A stretch of 64,000 nt of DNA from Litsea cubeba (lineage: Eukaryota > Streptophyta > Magnoliopsida > Laurales > Lauraceae), in contig CM022953.1 of NCBI GenBank assembly GCA_012931725.1, positions 27,756,030 through 27,820,029 of the forward strand. Direction: 5' to 3'. Shown in pieces: positions 55,201 through 64,000 of this stretch. The notes below the pieces were generated by a model that was not told the DNA's origin, ran no database searches, and saw only the letters and a list, made by a program, of their open reading frames with translations. Position 1 is the first letter of the stretch; each line of letters begins with the position of its first letter. A program made the translations under genes and the position numbers.

Positions 55201-56474
55201 GAGGAGGTTCATTGTTCGCCTGATTTTGGAAGGCGAGGAGATGGTTTTCCATCAGAGTTTCAATCCTCTGCTGGCCCTGTTCCAACTGCTGGATGCGGGT
55301 GATCGCATCTTCTGGAGGTGGATTGCGGGGTGGTGGCTCAGAATTTGTAGCCAAGACATTCATCCTTCGTGATTCGAACGAAGAAACTGTCCTGGTGACT
55401 GAGCTGGGGCTCATTCTTTTTGAAGAAGAGCTTGAGGAAGGATCACTCTGCTGTCCTTTGCTTGAAGGAGCAGGGGATTCTTCTGAATGTCTTCTTGTCC
55501 TTGAGACGCTGCGGGTCATCGGACGTCGGACATGGATTTTTGTTGCTGATTTTTGGCGCCTTCTGGTTTTTTCCAACCATATGGACGGCAGCAACTTGGT
55601 TGGGTCTTTCTTTTTCGACCCATTTGGGAGAGACTTGAAGTGTGGGAGGCTGGGTCCTTTGCTTCTCTAGTCTCTTTTGTCTATACGACGCGCGGCGGCG
55701 TATACGGCGAGCAATTTGAGCTTCGGTCAGCTCTGACTGGGCTTTGACAATGAAGGATGTGCTCCCTCGGGCGCAGCAGCCGAGTCTGTCTTCTTTGTAG
55801 CTGGGCAAGGACAGGATGCGAACCCTATCCTTCGCCAGTTGCAGCGAAGCTTTGAATTTTTTAAGTTCGGCCCCTGTAGATATGAAGGGTCGAACTGCAG
55901 GTTTGTAGGCCTTAGCAGGTGCTTGTGGAGGCCTTGTGATGCATGACTTGATTTTGGGCTTGTAGGAACAAGCCGGCTCATGCTGGGATGACTTGGAAGT
56001 CAGGTTGGAGATGGGTCTCTCCTCTTTCATGTAAGCAAGAGGATAGAACTGGTTCTCTTTGAGTGGGGCCAGGAATGCTGGCTTAGTGGATGTCTGGGAC
56101 CTTCTCTGTTTTGGTGAAGGTCTTGGGGACCAAGTCTTGGAGTAGACCTGGTTGTTTGCAGGTCGAGGCTTCGTGGGGCTGCCACGGGCTTCAGGCCTTC
56201 TGGTGCTCGCCTTTGGTGTCACGGTAGTGACACGTTGAGAGGCGAGTTTCTGCTTCTTAGAGGGAGCAGTTTGTTCCTCGGGAAGTGGGAATGGTCCCAG
56301 CGTCCCAAAGACGATAGTCCGGGGAGTCGAGGTCGACCCGGAGTTCAGAGAGTCGCCGAGGGGGTTGACACTTCGGCAGCTGATGGGGCGCTTGTAGGTG
56401 CGCGTGGTTTGCTTCTGTTGAAGCATGAGTTGGTGCTTGTTTTCGTCGAAAGTAATGGTTAGTGAAGCTGCCAT
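52298..56474 (-). pseudogene. E1 Gag (with N-terminal extension) fused to start of protease
   Basis: Start ATG at 56472-56474 (MAASLTITF). A basic extension runs to about 55570, where one extra A in a homopolymer (A6 against A5 in E2) shifts the frame. From 55594 the frame is open for 1099 codons to the E2 insertion: Gag core (about 55070-54560), zinc-knuckle-like CPYHQMISHPLNQC (about 54208-54250), a long acidic region (DGYESSDTDDGFESNYTDEW, SWSDDEEDQEAVQEN) and a linker leading into the protease at 32816. Gag and protease therefore share one frame, without the usual frameshift or stop between them. Except at the A-run, this sense frame is undamaged up to the insertion. Confidence 0.9.
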
Positions 56475-56869
56475 TGTTAGTTTTTTTCGAAAATTTCTGA
56501 AACAAGACCACATCCATTAGTAATCACAAGAATATAATGATCATAAATGGGAAGTTCTATGGTTTCGTCTTTTCAAATTGCTCGAGGTAGATGACCCAAG
56601 CAATATGAGGAAGGCAAAATGCCATAGAAGGTACAATTGTTCTGATCGCAGGTATGGTAAGCCCAGAATGGGCATCCCAGTGACTGCTAGAAGCAATTGT
56701 GAACTTAAATTCGACTTATCGAGAAGCAGAGCTTGCTCGAGGTAAGAAGAATATAAAGTTGGAGTTACAGATGTGCCGGTCGCAATACAGTAGACCCTGA
56801 AAGGGCGTACTAGTACCGCTAGACACAAATGTTTTGAGACCGCATCCATGAGATGAGATTCTCTGTTTT

Positions 56870-57150
56870 GAAAGGTCAAGATTGGATTCATCAAAGAGAG
56901 CAGATGGTATTCCAATCTGAACACGGTCTCGGCGATTTCCGCGAGCGCCAGTGCCCAGAAAGAAATGAACCATGATTTCTCGGATCTGAATCTAAAAATG
57001 ACGAGTTTTTTTTTTTTTGAAAGGCCAATATCGGGTTCATCAAAGAGAGCAAAAGGCACTCCAATCTGAACACGGGCTCAGCGATTTCCGCGAGCGCCAG
57101 TGCTCAGAAAGGAGAAGACCAAGATTTCTCTAATCTAAACCCAAAATGAC
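56870..57150 (-). repeat. second leader repeat, 2 units (E1)
   Basis: Two ~150-bp units with GATTTCCGCGAGCGCCAGTG, each followed by CAGAAAG, near 56935 and 57088. Confidence 0.8.
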
Positions 57151-57345
57151 GGAAGTTTTTTTTTTTTGAAGATTTTGAAGATTTTGAAGATTTTTTTTTT
57201 TTTTTTTTTAAATCTTTTTTTTTTATTTTTATTTTTTTATTTTTTTTAAGATTTTTTTTTTGAAAATTTTTTTTAATTTTTTATTTTTTATTTTAAATTT
57301 TTATTTTTTTAAAAATTTTATTTTTGAAAAAAATTTATTTAAAAG
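57151..57345. repeat. T/A homopolymer block in E1 leader
   Basis: Almost pure T with scattered A; the counterpart of the A-rich block 36295-36490 in E2. Nothing else is seen. Confidence 0.7.
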
Positions 57346-57589
57346 ACGAGAGAGTACACATAGGCCTCCTAACCCGGTCTTATGAAATCTTGATTGATAG
57401 AATTGCCCCCAGGTAAGGGTAGGATTACTTAATGAACCCGTTTGGAGGACCCTTGCCTAGAACAGTCAAGCTGTCTCCACACTCTGGACAAGGCTTTTCT
57501 TTGAATCAACCATGATCAAAGAACACAGTTGGTTTAACCTTAGTGGTCTATGTCTTTTTTTTTATATATATATTTTTTATTTTATTTTT

Positions 57590-58205
57590 ATGAATTCATC
57601 GAAGAGAAACAATGGCCCAACCCCCGATCCGAACACGGTCTCGGCGATTTCCGCGAGCGCCAGTGCCCAGAAGGGAAAGGATCAAAGTTTCTCAATTTTG
57701 AATCCAAAAAATTTTTTTTTCTTTTTTTATATATATATTTTTTTTTAGATTTTTAATGAACTCATCGAAGAGAAACAATGGCCCAACCCCCGATCCGAAC
57801 ACGGTCTCGGCGATTTCCGCGAGCGCCAGTGCCCAGAAGGGAAAGGATCAAAGTTTCTCAATTTTGAATCCAAATTGAGAAATCTAAATTTATATATATA
57901 TATATATATATTTTTAGATTTTTAATGAACTCATCGAAGAGAAACAATGGCCCAACCCCCGATCCGAACACGGTCTCGGCGATTTCCGCGAGCGCCAGTG
58001 CCCAGAAGGGAAAGGATCAAAGTTTCTCAATTTTGAATCCAAAAAAAAAAAATTTTATATATATATATATTTTTAGATTTTTAATGAACTCATCGAAGAG
58101 AAACAATGGCCCAACCCCCGATCCGAACACGGTCTCGGCGATTTCCGCGAGCGCCAGTGCCCAGAAGGGAAAGGATCAAAGTTTCTCAATTTTGAATCCA
58201 AAAAT
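57590..58205 (-). repeat. leader tandem repeat, ~160 bp, 4 units (E1)
   Basis: Units start near 57595, 57757, 57928 and 58085. Each has TCATCGAAGAGAAACAATGG, CCGATCCGAACACGGTCTCG and GAGCGCCAGTGCCCAGAAGG, and ends TTTCTCAATTTTGAATCCAA. Units are nearly identical within E1, but their centres differ strongly from E2 units. The (AT)n spacers vary. Confidence 0.9.
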
Positions 58206-58441
58206 GAAAAATCTGATTTTTTTTTGTTTTTTTTTTTTTTTGAAAAGAGAAAGAGTGGAAATAAATTCAAAGAATTAGAAATTTCCAAACAAAAAATCTC
58301 ATCTCATTTTTTTTTTTTTGCGGAATTCAACATAGGCCACCAATTATAAAGTAGCCAAGGAATCGAGAAAAGAAATATAAGCATAGAGCAAAATATATGA
58401 TATGCAAATATTTCATTTCTAGCATCGTGTTCTCAAATAAA

Positions 58442-58462
58442 CGAGTCCCACCGGGTGTGCCA
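58442..58462 (-). promoter_or_regulatory. E1 primer-binding site
   Basis: On the minus strand TGGCACACCCGGTGGGACT starts three bases inside the 5' LTR. It is complementary to a tRNA 3' end with a CGAGTCCCAC T-arm. The tRNA species is not identified. Confidence 0.75.
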
Positions 58463-58465
58463 GCT

Positions 58466-60783
58466 TGATGGACCGCGCTCCCGGATGCCCCGGGGCTCCT
58501 ACCGAGGTCGGCGGACGTGGGAGTCCGTTTGGTTCCGACCCTTTCGTAACCGGGGGGCAAAGGGAGGCGTGGATCAACATTTTTTTTTTTTTGTGGGTGT
58601 GCCAGATTTTCTATTTTTACTTGGAATTGCAAGTGGTGATCCGGAGATCAACCTTCGCAAGTAAAATGGAAACTTCTTTCAAGTTTTCCATTGCACATAT
58701 ATTTAAGAAAAGAGACATTTTTCTTGATTTGCCGTGAAAGGCGATTTTTTTGGCATTTATAGCCGATTTTGGCGTTTATAGCCGATTTTTGGCGTTTATA
58801 GCCGATTTTGGCGTTTATAGCCGATTTACAATCCTTATCAACAATGAAAGACAAGAATTGTGATTTTTGTCTCTTTTAAAAAAAATACAAACTACAATGA
58901 AAAGCAAGAAAAGGAGGATCTAACTTCTCAGGAGATTGTGGGGGACTCGTTTAGATTGACGGTCGCAAGCCATATGTGGGCTTCGCCATCATCCATGCAG
59001 ATGAGAACAGAGGATGCTATTGATTCGCTTGGCTTGGCTATAACCTCAGGTTTTTAGAGGACAAAGACCAAAAGGAGGTCCTATATCCAATAAAAAGCCG
59101 AGTAGACGGGCTGAAAAGCCACATCTAAGCCATTGGAGGCAGGAGGAGAAGGCAAGGACCTTGGGGGGGGGGGTACCCCCCAAGGGACATTTGTCACCTT
59201 GTTGCGGTGGCCGGTGTAGAACTTCCGCAGAGTTTTCTCTCTTTTTCCTTTCTCTGGATTTCTGTCTGTGTGCTTGTGCTTTTTTTCTCTGATGTTTCTG
59301 ATCTTTTTTGATGTCCTTTCTTCTTGGAGAGCCCTCCTATTTATAGGCTTTTAGGTAGCCTTTTAGGTGGGTTTATGGGCTTTTATTGTCATTAAGCCGC
59401 ATAATGGGAGGAGTTACAAAATTGAGTTGTTTATTTTGTAACTCCTTTTTCTTGGCTTCTGATTGGCCGGAGGAGATTGAGGGCATTTAATCGCCTTTAA
59501 TCGCCATGATGGGAGGAGTTTCATGGGTTAAATGCCATGAATTTCTTGACTTGTAACTCCCGAATGCTTGCTTCTGATTGGCCGTCCAAAGAAATGGATT
59601 AATGACTGTAATAAAGTTAGTCAATTAATCGCATTAAGTGGTCGCCGAGCAGCTGAAGAGTCGCGGGCCGTGCCACGTCTTTTGGAATTCTTCTGTCGAT
59701 GATCATCGATGGATCTTCATGTAGATCGACATCAGATGACCATGTAATTTCAGGTGTTTGTTGCCAACAGCGGGTCGGTGCCATCTGTCCTGTCGATTTG
59801 AAAGCACACTTTTTTGGTTGACCGGGTGGCGATCAATACTGTCTTCGATACTCTTGATGATTTACCCGTGTTTTGGACGGATGTCAGAGGACTTGGTGTC
59901 TCAAAAGCATGAATTTTGGAAAGTACCAGAGGCTGGGCTCCTCGAATCGCGAAAAAACGGTGAAAACCGGGCTTTCCGGGGCTTTCCCGGCGACCCCGGG
60001 TTCCAAGGTCGCCGGCGACCCTGGCCCAGGGTCGCAGGGGCCTGCGACCCTGGGGGGGTTTTCCCCCTTTCGTGTCCCGTTTTGCGTCCGTTTTTGCTGT
60101 TTTTCGATTCTTTTTTTCTTCTGTACTTTTCCTTGACATTTTGACCATTTATTGGCCTGATTTCTTTGTAGGAAACCTGATGAGAATCCTTGCATTTTAT
60201 TTTGCAAAGTTTCCAATTTCCTGAGAAAGCCGAAGACTTTATCGCGCAGAGCTGCCGATTTTCCGTCAGAAGCTGAAACTGGGTCAAACGATGTCGGAAT
60301 GACCTGAAATTTGGTGTGAAGCCTCCTGAGCAATAAATAAGACCAACCATAGGCTTTTGTTTGAGTTTTGAAGCTGTTTGGGGTCCTATCACCTGTAGAC
60401 TTGCTTTTTGTCGCGATGAAGATGTCGCGGTTTGATGTGCGGTCAACCGATGTCCGATTGACTTGAAATTTGACAGGGAACCTATTGGAGCCATTTTAAG
60501 ATGATCCATAGGCTCTGTCTTGGGAACCATGGTCCCGGAGAGCTTTTGTCGCCGAGAGCTCCTTTTCGGCTGTCGGAGAAGCGAAGTTAGGCCAAATGAT
60601 TTTGAAATGGCCCGAAACTTCTTGTGTACTCCTCTTTTGGCTGTCTGGAAGAATCTTGCAGTTTTTTGTTTGATTCTGACAAGATTTGATTTTTGGAAGC
60701 AGCATTGCCAATTTATGGCAGGTTGCGACTTCATGTAGCTCTTTGGATCTTGATGAGGCAAAGTGACATTTTTGGTGTCAACA
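58466..60783 (-). mobile_element. E1 5' LTR
   Basis: 2318 bp in minus orientation. TATTTATA (TATA box on the other strand) at 59338-59345, G/C-run palindrome near 59160-59182, four GGCGTTTATAGCC repeats at 58751-58826. It lacks ~16 bp near 59798 that the 3' LTR has (TCTCGATCGGTCGGG region). Followed by the GGAAT duplication. Confidence 0.93.
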
Positions 60784-61951
60784 GGAATCAACCCACTAAT
60801 TCCTATTCTTGCGTTTGGTACGTAGGAATGATTCCCAGAATGGAATAAATTTTACATAAGTATGGCCAAAATACCCTTGTTAGATGATGTATGGATTATA
60901 TTATTATTCTATAGGTGGGGCCCACACAAGTTCTTCTCCTTTATAATCTTATAATAATAATAATAATAATAATGTGTAGATTATATTATTATTATATAGG
61001 CGGGGGCCCACACAAGTTCTTCTCTTTTATAATCTTATAATAATAATAATAATCATAATATATAGATTATGTTATTAATATATAGGTGGGGCCCACACAA
61101 GTTCTTCTCCTTTGTAATCTTATTATTATAATAATAATATTAATAATGTATAGATTGTATTACTATTATATAGGTGGAGCCCACACAAGTTCTTCTATTT
61201 TATAATCTAATAATAATAATAATAATGTATAGATTATATTATTATTATATAGGTGGGGCCCACAAAAGTTCTTCTCTTTGATAATCTTATTATAATAATA
61301 ATAATAATAAAAATAATAATGTATATATTATATTGGTGGGGCCCACACAAGTTATTCTCTTTTATAATCTTATTATAATAATAATAATAATAATGTGTAG
61401 ACTATATTATTATTACCTAGGTGGGGCCCACACAAGTTCTTCTCCTTTATAATGTTATTACTATAATAATAATAATAATGTATAGATTATATTATTATTA
61501 TATAGGTGGGGCCCACACATGTTCTTCTTATTTATAATCTTATTATAATAATAATAATAATATATAGATTATATTATTATTATATAGGTGGGGCCCATAC
61601 AAATTCTTCTCTTTTATAATCTTAAAATAATAATAATGATGATGATGATGATGTATAGATTATATTATTATTATATAGGCAGGGCCCACACAAGTTCTTC
61701 TCTTTTATAATAGTGGTTGATGTGAAACATGGTTATTTTGGTCTCAACGAATAATAGAAAGGAATGGAATGGCCATTCCATTGGTGGCCATTCCTTCCCA
61801 TCCCCAATGGAATGGACATTGCTCTACATAAGGGAATGGGATTCCGGAGGTAATGGTCATTCCGCCAATTTTTTTGCGAACCAAACGTTTTAATGACCAT
61901 TCCGTTGGAATGACCATTCCATTCCGACCATCATTACAGCGAACCAAACGC
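60784..61951 (+). mobile_element. TIR element copy 3, right part
   Basis: Resumes after E1 with CAACCCACTAATTCCTATTC and ends AGCGAACCAAACGC at 61951. Together with 17938-18045 it gives about 1.27 kb, the same size as copies 1 and 2. Confidence 0.72.
60900..61715 (+). repeat. ~85-bp AT-rich minisatellite, 10 units (copy 3)
   Basis: GGTGGGGCCCACACAAGTTC-type unit starts near 60915, 61001, 61085, 61173, 61253, 61335, 61421, 61505, 61588 and 61678, each followed by (AAT)n and (ATT)n arms. Confidence 0.9.
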
Positions 61952-62960
61952 TAAGTGTTATTAAACAAGTTCCGTACAACATATTCCCAGTAGTCTAATT
62001 TAATATAATTTTCTAAACCAAGTTATGCAAAGTCTAATCTTGGTACAGACCGATCTCAATACAACCTAATCCTAGTAAAAAAAATGGGAACAACACGAGA
62101 ACGACGCCAAACGGGGCCAAAGTTATTTTATTCCAGTTTTCTTATACCAACTGTTAAGATTTTGGGGTTATTTCCGAGGAGAACAAGATTGTGAAGAGTG
62201 AAATATTAACCAAATATGTTTTTCGTAGCTTCATCTCATGGGAACATCCAATTGGCACAATGCCAAATCCACCCTCATATCCCAAAAAACCTGTATACTC
62301 TGCTCATGCAAAATTGACTATGTACTCGTAAATAGAGTCACAGTTCAGCTACTTGTCTAGTTGCGATAACTGTGGCAGTGAAAAGAAATGAAAATTTTGT
62401 TAAAAAAAAAATAACGAAGGAGAGGATTTTATGGATGGGTTATTGTTGTTTCAAATGGGCGGTTTGGGTTGATCAACTGATAACGGCCCTAGTTTAAAAC
62501 CTCTATTTAACTCACCCGAATTGACTCAGCTCGGTAAGTCATATAGTTGAGTCAATGCACATGGTCAGACTCACCAAGTTACTTGTCTGATGTCTCCTTG
62601 ACCTTCCGAGTCAAGTTTAGTTAAGGTGTTAAATAATGGTATGGGCCACGCCACTTGTGTCCCCAAAACAGAGATCCCCCTCGGTCCCATCCCCAAATGG
62701 ATCCCACAATTGGGCCCCACAAAAAATCTCTCACATAATATGTGAGAATAGTTCCCACTTGAATATTACCCATATATATTTAATTATATGTCTATGTGTG
62801 TGTATTTCATGGGACCCACATTTAAGCAACCGGATTTGATGGATATATAGTGGCCCCAATCATCACACACAGGAGATTTAAACTGGATCTAATTGTTTTA
62901 CATTGTCTCTGCCGATTCAGAGAAGGTGGGTGCAATGTTCAAGGGTATTTTCTGTGATCC
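61952..62960. other. unassigned sequence right of the TIR elements
   Basis: No gene, RNA gene or known element end recognised. Several short GACTCA/GAGTCA-rich stretches lie at 62515-62625. Confidence 0.5.
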
Positions 62961-64000
62961 TACCACGACCCCAGACCGGCTGGCGAGCCAAAAAATTTCG
63001 CCCGCTCACAATATTTCCCACAGGTTTCCGCGGTGAGGATTCCACAAACATTGTGCCTCACTAACAAACATGAATAATAAATTTGAGCAAGCATGTAGAA
63101 ACACAAAAAATACTCAAACAGAGTATATGATCAAACTGAAGACTCATGTCAGAGTGAGAAGCGTAACATAGTATTAGAGTTTAATATTTACCCAACATAA
63201 AGTAAATTGATTTGGACATCCCAAAAGACAAGCCAATAAAGGCTAAAACAACCAAGTCCCAAAAGACAAACTCTCTCCCAAAAAGTGATATGTAGCACAT
63301 AGCCCATCCCGACATCGAAATGACATCGTCGGGCTGCCACTCTCTAGGAAACAACGGCTCGCCCGCTGCTTCCTCCGGCTCCACCTCAATGGCAACGAGG
63401 TCTGCAAATGGGCACCAAAACAAAATGGGTTAGACACGACGGTCTGGCAGGTGAATATTACAGATAAGGGCATGGTAAACATATATACTAAAGCACTTTC
63501 TGAAAGTAAAACACCTTTGATAATTTAAACATAAATAATTGTGAAATACATGAATTAAATGGCGGTAATAAAAATCATGCTGAACCAAGCTGATAAACAA
63601 TTAAAACCGATGGTACACTGAGGTATATTCTCCCGTCTCCGAAGTGACAAGAGCAGACAAACAAATAATCGTCTCCATACGAGATGGACGGAACAGATAG
63701 ATATAAATACACATAGCAACCCAGTATAGTTTGACATCAAGCATAATCTACCGTGGAACGGATAGTATACAAACAAAGTTCCAAGTTGCGGTTGGCAGAA
63801 TTTATTTAAGGATCCCAGGTCGGATGATCAAACCGACCCAGCGACCCAAGCTTAGCGGTGCCAACCACAAAATTCCGAACAAACTTAAACCATAGAGGGA
63901 GACATATTTCGAAATTGATGAGGGACTACCCTAAAACAGAAACTATAAATAAACATGCAAAACTTAACAGAAGGATAGCCCTATCAAGGTCTCCAAAATG
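62961..64000 (-). mobile_element. diverged relative of the 8132-11312 LTR-like element, truncated by window end
   Basis: Its left edge (TACCACGACCCCAGACCGG) corresponds to the 3' end of the 8132-11312 element. Shared blocks are GGAAACCTGTGGGAAA (inverse at 63015-63035), GCCAGACCGTCGTGTCT (inverse near 63440) and the coding-like piece REWQPDDV. The terminal TG/CA is eroded. The frame 63181-63423 (minus) extends the shared piece to ISMSGWAMCYISLF and FWDLVVLAFIGLSFG, a hydrophobic tail absent from the other copy, where a TAG follows DVA. Its status as a gene is doubtful. Confidence 0.6.

Larger units (their letters stand above)
18046..60783 (-). mobile_element. E1: giant Tat-like Ty3/gypsy retrotransposon, outer element
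   Basis: Reads right to left: 5' LTR 58466-60783, primer-binding site 58442-58462, leader repeats, Gag-protease (56474 to 52298, continued 32816 to 32299), G-patch region, RT-RNase H, archaeal-type RNase H and integrase (to 27930), repeat arrays, an antisense PMD gene (21558-26308, plus strand), polypurine tract 20364-20378 and 3' LTR 18046-20363. The size is 42.7 kb with E2 and about 23.3 kb without. Two RNase H domains and the large size are Tat-lineage traits (Ogre/Retand group). Sense-strand damage: a 1-nt frameshift in gag (about 55570), a 1-nt frameshift before the second RNase H (about 29703), and in-frame stops at 32299 and 31360, which could instead belong to an intron as in Ogre elements. 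Confidence 0.93.

Noticed and set aside
18046..60783. The inverted arrangement as an assembly artefact
   Set aside because: Three independent 5-bp duplications (GGAAT, GTTAT, and ATATA for the nearby solo LTR) and restored reading frames at the E2 site support real nested insertions. Long reads would confirm.
1..64000. tRNA, rRNA or snRNA genes
   Set aside because: None seen. The only tRNA-related text is the primer-binding sites at 35135 and 58462.

Overview
The window is nuclear DNA of a seed plant, almost certainly a flowering plant. It is a pile of transposable elements with no intact cellular gene. The plant signs are Ty3/gypsy polyproteins of Tat-lineage type (Gag, D-P-G-S-A protease, G-patch, RT, two RNase H domains, integrase), a plant-mobile-domain (PMD) gene, an En/Spm (CACTA)-type transposase remnant, a Ty1/copia-like LTR, and exon fragments of two plant housekeeping genes. 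I cannot name the species.

Layout. 1-1310 is the right part of a 2.3-kb LTR of the dominant family (called family T here). 1311-about 5470 is the 3' end of a copia-like element (AT-rich internal remnant, polypurine motifs, LTR from 3571). 5471-6913 is unassigned. 6914-11520 is a decayed CACTA-type transposase split by a 3.18-kb solo-LTR-like insertion (8132-11312). Fragments of 3-hydroxy-3-methylglutaryl-CoA lyase (12025-12493) and translation factor eIF3b (12846-13044) follow. Next come three head-to-tail copies of a TIR element, each with ten units of an ~82-bp AT-rich minisatellite (13078-14310; 14317-17935, carrying a family T solo LTR; and 17938-61951). The third copy is split by E1.

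E1 (18046-60783, minus strand) is a giant family T retrotransposon, about 23 kb without its insert, flanked by the 5-bp duplication GGAAT. A second family T element, E2 (32817-52297, plus strand), sits inside the gag-pro reading frame of E1 in the opposite orientation, flanked by GTTAT. E1 LTRs differ at roughly 20 sites and E2 LTRs at roughly 4 (by eye), so E2 is the younger. E2 has lost the protease, the G-patch region and the RT active site through a ~3.1-kb deletion at a 7-bp microhomology. The right end of the window (62961-64000) is a minus-strand relative of the 8132-11312 element.

How the parts work together. The sense strand of family T encodes a fused Gag-protease with an unusual basic N-terminal extension, then G-patch/RT/RNase H/archaeal-type RNase H/integrase. 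Between pol and the 3' LTR, on the opposite strand, lies a five-exon gene (about 1223 codons) for a PMD protein. It has its own TATA box and a near-perfect palindrome just upstream. Its frame is open in E1, and exons 2-5 are open in E2, while the sense genes of both carry frameshifts. Downstream of pol is an array of ten 30-31-nt inverted repeats whose arms covary between units. A second covarying hairpin array lies near the 3' LTR. These arrays and the antisense gene are the most notable features of the window.
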